Assembly: GCA_036897095.1 (NCBI GenBank)
Contig: JAYMSP010000197.1
Location: 1-64,000, forward strand
Length of the DNA: 64,000 nt
Direction of reading: 5' to 3'
DNA from: Plantago elongata
Taxonomy: Eukaryota > Streptophyta > Magnoliopsida > Lamiales > Plantaginaceae
Within the stretch, counting starts at the first letter, position 1, and each line of letters starts with the position of its first letter. Position numbers and translations under genes: made by a program. Below are positions 22,188 through 34,961 of this stretch, piece after piece. The notes under the pieces were generated by a model. It did not search any database, was not told where the DNA came from, and saw only the letters and a list, made by a program, of their open reading frames with translations.

Positions 22188-25100
22188 ATGGAGAGACGAG
22201 GAGGGGGTGGAGGAGTGGCGGTATCGCCAGCTCAAACGCCGCATTCCAGTGAGAAAGCGACGAGAGATCTGAGAATGGGGGAAGGGAGCTTCAGTGGGAA
22301 GCATGATAGGGAGAAGGGTGTAAATGTGCAGGTTATTGTGCGATGCAGGTTGATTTACTAGCTTTTTATGTTCGAGGTTTTAATTTTTGTGTGTTTTATT
22401 GGTTTGATGTGATTTGGGGATGTGTTGCAGGCCGTTGAGTGATGATGAGGTGAGGTCGCGTACGCCGGTGGTGATTACGTGCAATGATGGCAGGAGAGAA
22501 GTTTGTGCTGTTCAGAATATTGCTAATAAGCAGATTGATAGGACTTTCATCTTTGATAGGGTAGGTTTTCGTTATCGATTGTGTGCATATGCAGTAGGAA
22601 TTGATCAACTGCATTGATAAGCTATTGAAGCTACATTATGAGTTGAAATTGGAATCCATGTGATGATTTGAGGTATATTGTGTTTAGGTCTTTGGTCCAT
22701 CATCCCAGCAAAAGGATTTGTATGATCAGGCTGTATGCCCGATAGTATTTGAAGTTCTAGAAGGCTACAATTGTACTATCTTTGCCTATGGGCAAACAGG
22801 AACTGGAAAGACTTACACGATGGAGGGTGGAGCAAGAAAAAAGGTCTGGTTTGTTTATTTTGAACTGTAGTTCTTTCATTATTGCATTTCTTGCTTCATC
22901 TTGGTAATTGGCTTGTTGTTGTGATTAGAACGGTGAAATTCCAAATGATGCGGGTGTTATTCCAAGAGCTGTGAAACAAATATTTGATATCTTAGAGGCT
23001 CAAAGCGCCGAATATAGCATGAAGGTTACCTTCTTAGAGCTGTACAATGAGGAAATAACAGATCTGTTAGCTCCAGAAGAATGTGTCAAATTTACAGATG
23101 ACAAGTCAAAGAAACCAATAGCACTGATGGAGGATGGGAAAGGTGGAGTTCTGGTTAGGGGACTGGAAGAGGAACTGGTGACCACTGCGAATGAAATATA
23201 CAAGATCTTAGAGAAAGGTTCTGCCAAGAGGAGAACAGCTGAAACTCTTCTCAACAAACAAAGTAGTCGTTCTCACTCTATATTTTCTATCACAATCCAC
23301 ATAAAGGAGCGTACTCCAGAAGGGGAGGAGATGATCAAATGTGGGAAGCTTAACCTAGTAGACCTTGCTGGATCAGAGAATATCTCGCGCTCTGGTGCCA
23401 GAGAGGTGAGAAATCATAAAATCAATCTAAAGGCTAACAATTTAAGAAATTGTTGAAGTTAGTATTATTTGGCAACTATATACTTAACCATGGGTATTCT
23501 TTTTACTAATTAAAGTTGTCCTATGTGCTAATAATGATCTTTTAACTACTTTTGCAGGGCAGAGCAAGGGAAGCTGGTGAGATAAACAAGAGCTTGCTAA
23601 CACTTGGTCGAGTCATAAATACTTTGGTTGAGCATTCTGGTCATATACCCTACAGGTATAGAAATAGGATCTTGTCAAATTTAGTAATTTACTGCATATA
23701 TGGTTCTGGCAATGCATACAGAGATTAATACATGTATATCCTTAAAACGCAGAGATAGCAAACTAACAAGATTGCTGAGAGATTCACTCGGAGGGAAAAC
23801 AAAGACATGCATTATTGCCACAATATCACCTTCCATTCATTGCTTGGAAGAGTCACTAAGCACTCTGGACTACGCTCATCGTGCCAAAAACATAAAGAAC
23901 AAACCTGAGGCTAGTAATCTTTTTTTTGATTTTAACCCTTTCCGTAGCTGCTTTGCTCTCGTTTCTAAATATCAACCTCTTTGTATATCTTTATATGACT
24001 GCAGATTAATCAAAAAATGATGAAATCTGCGCTGATGAAGGACTTGTACTTTGAAATTGAACGACTTAAGCAAGGTTCGTTTTCCCCTCTCACCTCTTTT
24101 GCACAATGGCATGTTATTTAATTGTAGTGCTATGCTTTATACTTTGTGATCACCAGCTACTCATGACAATTTCCTACCATATAGAGGTGTATGCTGCAAG
24201 AGAGAAGAATGGTATCTACATACCCAAGGACAGGTATCTGCAGGAGGAGGCAGAGAAGAAGGTATATTGGTGTTTCATATATAAATCTGATGCAATTAGC
24301 TGAAGAAGGAATTTTCAGTTCCATAATTTTCAAATTTCCAGGCCATGTCAGAAAAGATAGAGCGTATGGAACAGGATTTTGAATCCAGAGATAAGGTATA
24401 TAATGTTCTCTTTCCCATTCTTGTTCATTATTCCTCACTAGATCTCATTTGGTTGTTACTAAAGATTAATTAAGACCCATACTTGATTTGTGCTCCGTGA
24501 GCAGCAAGTTTCAGAGCTCCAGGAACGTTACAATTCTGAGCACCAATTGACAGTGGAACTAAGTGATAAACTTGAGAAGACTGAGGTATATTTGGTTACA
24601 AGTGGTCAAATATACTTATGTCTTTCACAATACATTTGTGACTAAATTTCTGTTTTTGATTCAGACAAAGCTAAAGAAAACTGAGTATTCATTGCTTGAC
24701 CTTGAAGAAAGGCACAGACAGGCTAATGCAAAAATAAAGGAAAAAGAGTACCTGATATCCAATCTTCTCAAGTCTGGTTGGTACCTTTGCTTGTATAGTT
24801 CTTATCAAGTTAGATTCATGAACTTTTCCTCCTCAATTATCATATATCACTTTGTTTTATTCATGAGTTTTTCCAAATCTGACTAGCCAATCTGACATGC
24901 ACTGTAAACGATAATAACAGTGTCTCCTTTTAATTATAGATAGTTCACATGTTTTAATTCATCTTTGCAACCTCCAAAATTAACCATCTTAAGTATCTGT
25001 TTGATATCCCTTTAGTAATATGGATGAACTATTGAAGTAGTGAACTGAAACTGTCCTGAATTCCAGGGAGTATATTAACTGAAGAATAACTAATATTAAC

Positions 25101-28100
25101 TTTTAGAATTATAATCTTGCATATTCATCAACCGAGTTGATTATTTTTCGATTTGCTGGAATCAAAAGCTTATATATATTTTCTTTAGCACTGCCTTGTG
25201 AATCTTCATGTGATTGTTTCCATCAGAGAAAGCACTCATTGAGCGAGCACTTGAACTTCGAGTAGAGCTGGAGAAGGCTGCAACAGATGTCTCTAGTCTG
25301 TTTGCCAAGATAGGTCTGCATCCTTTCTCTGTCAACCTAACATTTTGATTGAGAAATTAAAGGCCTTTACTTATCTTAAGCACCGATAACATTCCAGAAC
25401 GCAAGGACAAAATAGAAGATGACAATAGAGCTCTTGTACAGAAGTTCCAATCCCAGTTGACTCAGCAGCTCGAAATCTTGCATAAAGCTGTGGCATCATC
25501 GACCACTCAGCAAGAGCAACAGCTGAAAGAGATGGAAGAAGATATGCATTCATTTGTATCTACTAAGTCCAAGGTATATTTTAGCCCCAGAGTTAACATG
25601 CGTGATTTAAATGCCCCATTGTTGCCCTTCCTCAAATTTTGATCTTGCAGGCTACTGAAGAGCTTCGAGCTCGTTTGGAAAAATTGAAAACAATGTATGG
25701 CTCTGGTATCAAGACTCTACATAATTTAGCTGGAGAACTTGATGATAACACACAATCAACTTTTGGTCATCTGGATTCTGAAGTTACCATGCATTCTTCG
25801 GCATTAGAAGAGGTTGGTTTTACTGATATTGGTTTCGTGAATTACTTGGAGAGCTTTCTATAGCACAAACCTTATTTAGTTTGAATGTTGCAGCTCTTCA
25901 AAGGAATTACATCAGAGGCTCATACATTACTCAATGATCTTCAAGAAAATCTACATAGTCAGGAAAATAAGTTAACTGCATACGCCCATCAGCAACTTGA
26001 GGTGGGTGCGGGAGTTCTTTGAGCTGACAAATTAACAACGCTGCCCATTTTTCGTCATCATCACTCTTTCCATTTTATTTTCTTCCACTGCGAAAAGGAA
26101 CTTACTTCTGATATTTTCACATAACTTCCAGGCACATAGCAGAGCTGTTGAATCTACAAGATCAATATCCCATATCACTGAAAGCTTCTTCACAACTTTA
26201 GATGGGCATGCTTCGAAGTTGGGCCACATTGTAGAGGAGGCACAGACAGTTAATGATACAAAGCTGTTTGAATTTGAAAAGAAGTTTGAGGTAACTGCAA
26301 ATTGTTCTTATAAACACCTGTAATGTTCTGCATAAACATGACATCGTGCTGATTGAGTATTTATGTCAATAAAGGAGTGCACTGCCACTGAGGAGAGGCA
26401 ACTACTAGCAAAAGTGGCAGAGTTGCTTGCAGATTCTAATGCTCGGAAGAAAAAATTGGTATGTCTTAAAAAGTTAACAAATTCCCTGCTTCTGTTATTC
26501 TAATTAACAATCATGTCTGAAACTTTCATATAGAATATGAGAACTGAATAAATGCTAGCCATGTAAGTTTAGATGGACAAGTAAGAAATTAGTCTTATGT
26601 TTGTGAAGGTGTTATCTATTCCAGCAAAAGAGAGCTGGAAGCTGCAAATGCATTTTTCTTTTTATAACATCAAGGAAAACCTTTAATTTGCTATAAACAG
26701 TGTAACAGTTGTTTAATTCATAGTGACAAATTGTCTTATTCTGCTCCCTTGTTCAAAGTACACCACCAGCAAAAGCCTTTTGCCCTGTTTGTTATGTTAT
26801 GATGTATTCATAATTCCAATCAGACTTATACAACACCTACTCGTTATGCTAGAAATGATATGTAGCTGAACTCAAACGTTTATTGAATCAGGAACATCAT
26901 AGCTTTACTATCCTTTATCTACCTATTCTGATAATTGCTCTGAAGGTTTTACTAAATAATCAACAATATAGTAACCCCACTCAAAACTATTTCTGGTATA
27001 TTATTTTCTGTCACCTGTATCGTGCCTAAGCTAAATAGAATCCTAAATGTCTTCATTCATTTTCTGAGCATTTCAAATTGATGAGATTCACTAATTAACC
27101 TATACAACTAAGCTTGAGTAAACATAATTATGAGACTAGTTGCTCACCCTCAGTCGGTTCATGCTCATCAATGACTTTTTTTTTTTTTTTTTAATTCCGT
27201 TCTATTGTGTCTGGATAGGTCCAAGGTGCAATTGATGGACTTCGGGAGAGTGCACATACTAGAACCAATGAATTCCAGAAAGAGATGTCTCTCATGCAAG
27301 ATAGCACTAGTTCTACCAAAGCTGATTGGACAACTTACACGAAACAAGTTGAATCCCATTATCTTGAAGATACTGCCCTAGTGGAAGGTGGAAAAGAGGA
27401 TATGGAAAATGTTCTTCATAAATGGTAGTATCTATATAACATCTAAAATGTGTAGTTAAGTTAGTGCTATTAATTGTTATTAATGCATTGTCAACCTGGA
27501 ATGCACAGCTTTGAGCAAGCAAAATCTGGTGCAATGCAATGGAACAATGCGCAGGAGTCTTTGCTGCATCTAGAGAAGAATAATGTTTCCTCAATAAACG
27601 AAATTGTCAGGTTCGTTGAAAAAAATATACAATTGTTTTTTAAACTTCTGTTGGAGCTTGTGCATGTTTTATATAATGTGAATGATTTCCATAGGGGAGG
27701 TATGGACACCATTGAAGTCTTACGTGGACGATTCTCTTCTGCTGTGAATTCTGCAATGGAAGATGCAGATGAAGGAAGCAAGACTCTTCTGTCATCCATT
27801 GACCGTAAGATACCAACTTGTCATTCTGTTCGATACTTTGGTGAAGTTCTGTGATTCAGAACACATGATGATTCTACACTGCTCAAATGCCTTTATGATT
27901 TACTAATATCATAAACTACAGGTTCATTACAACTTGATCATGAGGCATGTGGGAATCTTGATTCCATGATTGTTCCTTGTTATGGAGACTTAAGGGACCT
28001 GAACAGCCAACATCATCATAAGATTGTGGAGATCACAGGGAATGCAGGAAAATGCCTTCTAGAAGAATATACGGTAAGGACAAGTTATACTCTAGTCATT

Positions 28101-28724
28101 ATGTTTGACTCGATAAATCCTTTTATAGACCAGATCTATGATCAAGTTGTAGCCTGCGTGGCTCGCAATAACCCACATCACTTGAGCCCGTGTGGCTCAC
28201 AATGTCTTTCAAGGCATTTACCATATAAAAGACCTGGTCTATAGAAATATTTTCCATATTTCCTGCTGTTTGCAACAACTTATGTGTAAAATATCTTCTG
28301 GAGTAGCTTGTTTTAAGCAGGGGCAGGGTACTCAAATTTTAACTGTTCCTCAGAAATTTTACTCCTGTATGACACCGTTTTAATAGTTTTCTCAATTATT
28401 GTTACATCATCTTGCAAACACTCATTTATACATTTTTTCATTGCTTTATCTAAAATTCGGCACCTATAAAACTCAACCTCAACCTTCTGAAGCTAGTATA
28501 AATTCCTGTAATATTGGAATGTTACCTTACAGGTGGATCAACCTTCATGTTCAACACCAAGAAAGAGACTGTTCAATCTTCCAAGCATGGATTCTATTGA
28601 GGAACTGAGAACCCCATCATTTGCTGAACTGCTAAAGACGTTCTGGGAGACAAACTCATCATCAAAGCAGCAGACAAATGGAGACATAAGGAAAAGTTTA
28701 GATGGCCAGGTGCTGAGCCATTGA
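22188..28724 (+). CDS. KIN5: Kinesin-5 (BimC/Eg5 class) mitotic motor
   Basis: Twenty-two coding exons join without a frame error into 1036 residues: 22188-22348, 22431-22560, 22688-22843, 22929-23405, 23558-23655, 23753-23909, 24005-24074, 24185-24261, 24342-24395, 24505-24585, 24665-24776, 25227-25313, 25398-25573, 25651-25812, 25894-26001, 26132-26290, 26375-26458, 27219-27424, 27509-27610, 27695-27804, 27922-28073, 28533-28724. The N-terminal motor has the P-loop GQTGTGKT, switch [12 protein letters not shown], switch [10 protein letters not shown] and the neck-side [16 protein letters not shown] long coiled-coil stalk follows. The tail has a BimC-box-like [13 protein letters not shown], whose Thr-Pro is the known CDK site in the family. 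Kinesin-5 tetramers slide antiparallel microtubules in spindles and phragmoplasts. All introns are GT-AG except that after 23909, which needs a GC donor. Confidence 0.95.
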
Positions 28725-30782
28725 GCTATTTTGTTGTGCAGCCATAACCACTAAGTGACTGTTTCTCTGTCAAGATCACTTTCCTGGTAGTGTTTGCCCC
28801 TCGCAGCCATCTACATAATTGGAGACTTGCAGTTGCAGTTGTACAGTTTATGTTATCATACAACAAATTACATATATTCTTTTGTTACTATATATACTCT
28901 AGCCTCTAGGTGTGTTTATTTATATTGGGGAGGTTGTATAGGAAGCTTTAGGTTGTAGTTTTCAGCTGAGTAGCCGAGTTTTGGGTTTTGGTGATTGTAT
29001 TTGCAAATAGAACAAATAGTATGGTATATTAAACTCAAATATCCATGTTATAAACCAGGGTTTACATGATGAAGATGGAGATTGGAGAATTATACCCGAA
29101 TTCATTTTTTGTTATTCACATTAAATTGTATCCACCTTTATTTTTTGTGCAATATTCATCTCAAAAGTTTCTTTATTTTAGCATTTTCCTTTACAATAAA
29201 AGAGATGTGGTTAAATGTCTGACATGTTTTGACATTACGACAAGAGATTAAAGGTTGAATAATTTACAAGGAACACCTCATACCCTATTTTAATTTGTCC
29301 ACGACCTTATCCTGCCAATACAACATACCATAAATAGTTGAATAAATTAATCTGATGCTTGCATGGTTTTGTTTTTTCGTTCGAAATATAAAATGTGTAA
29401 AAATATTTGAATGTATATATAACATTTTTTTAAATACTTTTTATAATATGAGATATAGTTTCATTTCTAATAATCTACGAAATACTACGTGAGATAAAAT
29501 GGAAAATGTACGAAGTTTTAAGCCCAAACAATTTTTGTCCGTTCTCAGAGTGTCCACACACTATCAAACACATAGAAAGGAAGTTCATGCTCTCCTCTTC
29601 TCCAAGGACAAACCATAAAATGCTGCTCTTACCAGATGGACCAGGAATTACAGAATTCTCACAGGCTAGACCTCATCAGTGAACCATGCTGGCAATAACA
29701 TTCTAGTACTGCACATCTCTTATTACTCATGAACTGCCATAATACACTAAATTATAAGATGCAACTAGATTCATGAATCATGATAGATGATCATGAACCA
29801 TTTTGTAGCTGTCAAAACAAGTAAACCTTCTAAATCCTGTCATGTATCCAACTTTTGCTATTATATTTCTTTGCAGCTAGAGCGTTAGGGTTAAAAGAAC
29901 AACCCTCAATACATACAGGTCCAAAATGTGGTTTTATGAGACTGGCCAATTATTCTTCTTTTACTTTCACATGTTTCTGCAACAGCTCCATCTTGATCCT
30001 GCAGAGGCCTCTCGAGGATCATTTGAGGGTTTCTACGAGGTTGCAAGGTGAAAATGCATCTTCTGCTACTCCATACCAGGTAATTGATCTTGCTTTTACT
30101 GCATTTGGGAGTGCGTTAGAACACAAGCTAGTGGAAGTTGGCTGCATAACTGACAGCAATAATAACCCCTCAACTTGTACGAAAAATTTAGAACTGAACT
30201 TAGTGCAAGTCGGCTGCATCGCTGATAGAATGCCACACAAAGTATAACCAAGTTCAAGCAGAGGGTATCAATTCCACATGGAGTTACGTGCATATGACAA
30301 ACACTAGTAACCAGGTTCACCAGAACATAGCAAGCAATTTCTACACTGATTTCAGTATGTAGTAATTTATATTACAGGTGAAGGCCAGGCATTATTATGC
30401 AAGTAAAAAATAACTCATAGGAGTATCAAAGACTAAAAATGGTATTCTGGGAAGTCCTGAGCAAGAAACGTGAAAGAATGTTATTTTGTTGCCCAAAAAA
30501 AAAAAAAAAGGTAAGAAAACAACAAGGAGAATACAACTTCAACAATTGGCAAGCACATTATTCACCAGTAAATAGTACCCACTATATCTTGAAATTAAAA
30601 TGAAGGTCATATGTATTCCCTAAGGTTATGCAGAATAAGAAACTCCCCTACCTGAACATAAGTAGGCATAGAAAGTTTAAACAAACTCCCAGTATTTAAT
30701 ATTCTTAAACATCATCAGCATAGTATAGTAAAATTACACTACAATTACCTTGAACAAAGTGATTAAGGCTTTTCTTTGACAA
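28725..30782. other. Convergent intergenic region (kinesin-5 and NFRKB 3' ends)
   Basis: This holds the 3' UTRs of two genes that point at each other. An imperfect 24-base repeat occurs at about 30130 and 30200 (GAAGTTGGCTGCATAACTGA and CAAGTCGGCTGCATCGCTGA). The open frame at 29855-30247 (+) has no recognisable domain. A-runs lie near 30497-30509. Confidence 0.4.
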
Positions 30783-33700
30783 TTAAGGTGGTTGATCTCC
30801 ATCAAATGCATCCTCATTAAAATCTTCATGTGTAGAATTCTCTTGGCATACCACCAAACTTTGATCTTCCACGGCATCCATTTGAAGACCATTCCATATT
30901 AGTGGAGTAAGATCATGATGCATACCCGGATCTGAACCATGACTGATTTCAGGATTATATTCCCCCTGATCATTACCGCTGTGGTAGTCAGGCTCTGATC
31001 TCTTATCATCTCCTGCACATGATGGCTCCACATTAAGATCAGATACCAAGTCAAATTTGGATTGATCCCCAGCTTCTTCAGTGTAAGCAATTGTGACATC
31101 ACCCTGGTCAGACGGTTCAGTAGTTTCTTTCTTTTGTCTTCTCCATTTCTTGGTTGAAGAAGTCCCATCATCATCAAAATCTTCTTCTTCTCTATCTCTA
31201 TGTAGGTAAGCCCACAATTTCCTTTCCCCGTCATACAGTACACATGGATCTTGTTCATAATGCAAACGGTCCAATGCCCCACTGACTACTGCATTCACCT
31301 GCGTATCAGATACATCTTCCACAACGTATTGTGAATCTCTAATCAATGTACAAACATCTGCCCTGGTTCCAATACATCCTGGTAATCTAGATGCTGCATC
31401 TCTGACAAGGCATAGAATTGTAACATGTGGTGGCCGGTCACTTTTTAGCATAAAATGTTCTCGTGCCTTTGATGTTGGCTTGCCACCACCCCTTCTCAAA
31501 GGAGCAACTATTGATTTTTTACCATCAATAGCTGTATATGAAAAGGCCCTGTCTGGTATCAGATACCTAAGAAGCTCTTCCTTCTGGAAGTAGGCTCTCA
31601 CTTCGTCAGAGCTCGTGCTTATGGTACTGAGACTCTTCTGAGCCCTCAAGTCCTTAAACCTTTCTTTTTCATCCACACCATTTTGTGTCAGTTCCAAAGG
31701 AGGGGGAGGAAGGCTTCCAATTTGCTGCAGCGTCTCCTGACTATTCTTCAGCCAATTAGCAAACGAGTCCACCAATTTCACAAGCATTTTGTGAGGAAGG
31801 CTCCATGCATCAGCGGATGTTACTTCTTCAACTGCCTCGGAGTCTGATGAACGATGAGACGCAGGACCAATCCATGACCAACTCTTTGTTGATTTTTCAT
31901 AGAGGACAAGCGGTTTCCACCCTTTCGCTCCTAGAGGTGCAGTTCTGGATGCAAATATCTTCAAAACACCTCTGACCAAATCTTGAAGTGGTTCCTGAGT
32001 TTCAAGAATACTGGGATCTCCAGGACTTGATTTGACACGATTAACAAGTTCAGTAATAGTGAGCGATGGGACATTAGTTCCAGCAGATGGTACGGACGTG
32101 TTAACATCCATGTTTGACTTATCTTCCTTCTTTTCGACATCTTCCTTCTTTTCAACTTCTTCCTTCTTTCCAACTTCTTCCTCTTCCTTGACCTGTTCAC
32201 CAGTATCACTCTTATCAGCCTCCTTTCCTGTTGCCAGAGAGTCATCTGGAAGAAGGGTGATCATTGCCATGCGAACAGCTGAAAGTAGATGAATGATAGA
32301 GAACGAAAAGCCAGTATGTACAGTAGGCGTTATTAAAGGCAATGGCTTTTTCTGAGGTTTGACTTCTACCTCAACTTCTTCAATTTCCATTTCCATGACA
32401 GGTGGTTCAGAAAAACCATTTTCTAGAGCATCGGGCGCATCATCAACCTTGTTTTTTCCACGCTTCCTCAGAGATCTGTGATCAGATCTTTCAGGCTGAT
32501 GGTCCTGCAACTGACCATCAGCATGATGAAGGTAGTTATTGTTATCTTGCATGCCCATGTATACTAACTCCCCCTTAGCCTTGCGTTTCTTAGGGAGAGT
32601 ATTGCACCCCATCAATGGTACATCGGGTCTTTCAGGATAACGTCCAGTTGGAAATTCAGCTATCTGGCCTCTCTTCCCTAATTTCAAAGGAACTCCATAA
32701 TTTGCTGCTAGTGGTTGCGACCAGAATGATTCGTCCTCGAAGCCAGAGTCATGTATATTATCCAGCTGGGGAAAACCAAAATCACGATGAAGCTTCCTCG
32801 ATGGGATAAGGGAGGAATTCAGTGATGGCATGTGAAAGTTTTCACTATGGTACATTTCTGAGAGGCCATTTTGTCCCAATGGGTAGAATCTCTGATGCCC
32901 GATTAAATTTCCAGGTCCAGGAAAAGCTGCTACTTCCAAACTGTTAGAGAAATAAGTATTCAGTTGACCAACATCATGCATCTTGCCTTTCTGCTCTGCT
33001 GTCATCATCTCTAAGTTGTGACCATAGTCCCCAATCTTCTGCGAAGACCGACCTGATCCATCAGGGGTTACATAACTATCCTTTTTCTGTCTCTTTGAAA
33101 GTTTACCCCTTTTCATTTGTGGGCCATACCTCAAATCTGGCACACCACCAGGGTAAGCCCACTTGCTCCTCATCAAAGGGTTTTCATCCACATCCACATC
33201 CATCTGTTCTGAAGAATCTGACTCCGTGTCCTCACTTCTAGGAAACATAGATATGCCCCTGTTACCAAGACCTTCTCTTCTTTCATTCTGCAGAGTATTC
33301 GCCCGGAACTTATCTTTTGAAGTCTTTGGCCTAAAATCAGCATGCAATGATTTGTTATGTGCATCGGGGCCAACAGCTTCCCGGCCCATCTTCCACTTCT
33401 TAGCTCTGGCACTCGAGTCACAAGGTTTATATGATGAATCAGCAGGCAATAATCCACCACCAAGCTGCCATGAATTATCGCCCTCGCCTAAGAACTCTGC
33501 TTCATTTACCCTTGAGGATATACTGGTCTTTTGGGCATTACCAAGTTTCATAAAATTTTCAGGAGTGAATTGCTGAAGATGCTCATTGTACTTTACCTTA
33601 TCTCCCACATCATAAACATTTCTGGAATGAGATGGCTTTGCAGTTAAAACCCTGATGTCAGACAATTGATTAATCGTCTTATTCCTGCCTAGGGTATGTG

Positions 33701-34961
33701 CATCATTCCTCCTTGTGGGAGGCACTGCCATGAAACTACCTGTCTCCTCTGCAGCTCTTGGGACATCATGCTTCTTTCCATATCTGAAATCGCCATGTTT
33801 TTCTTTTGTCCCGACTCCAGGGTAATTCTGATCTCTGTGCACAGCAACCTCGTACATTCTTTCCTCGCCACCATCATTCTCGATGATCCTCCCATGATCA
33901 TTGATCCTTGCGCCTATTGGGGAATCATGGCCCATTGTATTATTATACCGGTGAGAAGGCAATCCAAAACCATATCTGCCTAATTTCATTTCGACTTCAT
34001 GGTTAGGAGAAATAAATGGATCTACAGCCTCTCTCATTGAAGAGGTTCCAGCTCCAGCCAGTTTCATAGTTCCTCTGTGATTTTGCTTTCCGTGTTTGGC
34101 TGACTCCATGGCAGCTTTCCCCCCACGAGACGACGAATCTGAGGCAGCAGCCATGTTGTACCCAGAATACTGACCTGTCTTCTGACCCAACTTTGTATCC
34201 TTTGACTTCTTACTCCACAGCCCATCTCCTGATTCTTCTCTGTCAGATGAGTCACTCTTGAACTCTTCCATATTTTCATTCATTAAACTGTTCTGACTTT
34301 TCATTATATTCAAAACTTGAAGCTTTTCATCAATACTGTAACCTTTGCAATTAACCCATGCATCCCTTACCTGACAAGCATTACTCACTATGTCATTCTG
34401 ATGCTTCTGCAGGTGGTGATAATACTTTCTTAACTTGAAGAATTTCGAACCCTGCCTATACAATGCCACTCTCGGCTCACACAATCCTCCTTTCAACATG
34501 TCAAACAGTTTAGTGACAGGGTTCCCGAAATGCAGGTTATCACCAGAAAACAGCTCTTTCAGCGTTCGCACAAAGTCCTCCTCGTCCATATCAGGTAAGT
34601 ACTTGGCAAGACCAAACCTTGCTTCTTCTGTCAGAACCTCATTCCATACATCCATAGACAGGATATCCTTCAGCCCAGGCAGATCATACAATTCATATGG
34701 TATGCTGCATGTCTGATCACCAACCTGGCAAAACTCATCTCCCGTCTCACCCAACTCCAGTAAATCAAAGTCATCAGAGCCTGCACCAGAATCACAGTCA
34801 TCATACTCATCATCATCTTCACCATCTGATTCCAGCCCCGGAGCAGAGTTCCGTCGCTGCACATCTTCTTCATCACTCGATATACGCACTTCCTTACTAT
34901 TCGGCGAATGGTAGTCCGGATCAAACCGGGCGACCTTGAAGCTATTCTTTTCAATCGCCAT
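30783..34961 (-). CDS. NFRKB: NFRKB-like protein, INO80 chromatin-remodelling complex subunit
   Basis: A single uninterrupted frame encodes 1392 residues. The acidic N-terminus (MAIEKNSFKVARFDPDYHSP onward, with an Asp/Glu-rich block near residues 45-70) is followed by a DEUBAD-type region at about residues 80-190, including DLPGLKDILSMDVWNEVL and FGLAKYLPDMDEEDF. DEUBAD domains bind and regulate UCH37-type deubiquitinases in the animal homologue. The middle is low in complexity and charged. A Lys/Glu repeat lies near residues 920-945 (VEKKEDVEKKED). The NFRKB winged-helix-like region follows at about residues 1000-1260, including RPPHVTILCLVRDAASRLPG and DPCVLYDGERKLWAYLHRD. The protein should act in the nucleus in DNA-binding and remodelling complexes. 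The 4.2-kb coding region has no intron; one leader intron is likely (35011-35319). Confidence 0.93.
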   Translation of the reverse strand: MAIEKNSFKVARFDPDYHSPNSKEVRISSDEEDVQRRNSAPGLESDGEDDDEYDDCDSGAGSDDFDLLELGETGDEFCQVGDQTCSIPYELYDLPGLKDILSMDVWNEVLTEEARFGLAKYLPDMDEEDFVRTLKELFSGDNLHFGNPVTKLFDMLKGGLCEPRVALYRQGSKFFKLRKYYHHLQKHQNDIVSNACQVRDAWVNCKGYSIDEKLQVLNIMKSQNSLMNENMEEFKSDSSDREESGDGLWSKKSKDTKLGQKTGQYSGYNMAAASDSSSRGGKAAMESAKHGKQNHRGTMKLAGAGTSSMREAVDPFISPNHEVEMKLGRYGFGLPSHRYNNTMGHDSPIGARINDHGRIIENDGGEERMYEVAVHRDQNYPGVGTKEKHGDFRYGKKHDVPRAAEETGSFMAVPPTRRNDAHTLGRNKTINQLSDIRVLTAKPSHSRNVYDVGDKVKYNEHLQQFTPENFMKLGNAQKTSISSRVNEAEFLGEGDNSWQLGGGLLPADSSYKPCDSSARAKKWKMGREAVGPDAHNKSLHADFRPKTSKDKFRANTLQNERREGLGNRGISMFPRSEDTESDSSEQMDVDVDENPLMRSKWAYPGGVPDLRYGPQMKRGKLSKRQKKDSYVTPDGSGRSSQKIGDYGHNLEMMTAEQKGKMHDVGQLNTYFSNSLEVAAFPGPGNLIGHQRFYPLGQNGLSEMYHSENFHMPSLNSSLIPSRKLHRDFGFPQLDNIHDSGFEDESFWSQPLAANYGVPLKLGKRGQIAEFPTGRYPERPDVPLMGCNTLPKKRKAKGELVYMGMQDNNNYLHHADGQLQDHQPERSDHRSLRKRGKNKVDDAPDALENGFSEPPVMEMEIEEVEVEVKPQKKPLPLITPTVHTGFSFSIIHLLSAVRMAMITLLPDDSLATGKEADKSDTGEQVKEEEEVGKKEEVEKKEDVEKKEDKSNMDVNTSVPSAGTNVPSLTITELVNRVKSSPGDPSILETQEPLQDLVRGVLKIFASRTAPLGAKGWKPLVLYEKSTKSWSWIGPASHRSSDSEAVEEVTSADAWSLPHKMLVKLVDSFANWLKNSQETLQQIGSLPPPPLELTQNGVDEKERFKDLRAQKSLSTISTSSDEVRAYFQKEELLRYLIPDRAFSYTAIDGKKSIVAPLRRGGGKPTSKAREHFMLKSDRPPHVTILCLVRDAASRLPGCIGTRADVCTLIRDSQYVVEDVSDTQVNAVVSGALDRLHYEQDPCVLYDGERKLWAYLHRDREEEDFDDDGTSSTKKWRRQKKETTEPSDQGDVTIAYTEEAGDQSKFDLVSDLNVEPSCAGDDKRSEPDYHSGNDQGEYNPEISHGSDPGMHHDLTPLIWNGLQMDAVEDQSLVVCQENSTHEDFNEDAFDGDQPP

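Noticed and set aside
29855-30247. Open frame of 130 codons on the plus strand between kinesin-5 and NFRKB
   Set aside because: It lies in the convergent 3' region, has no domain, and alternative frames are equally open. There is no evidence of coding.
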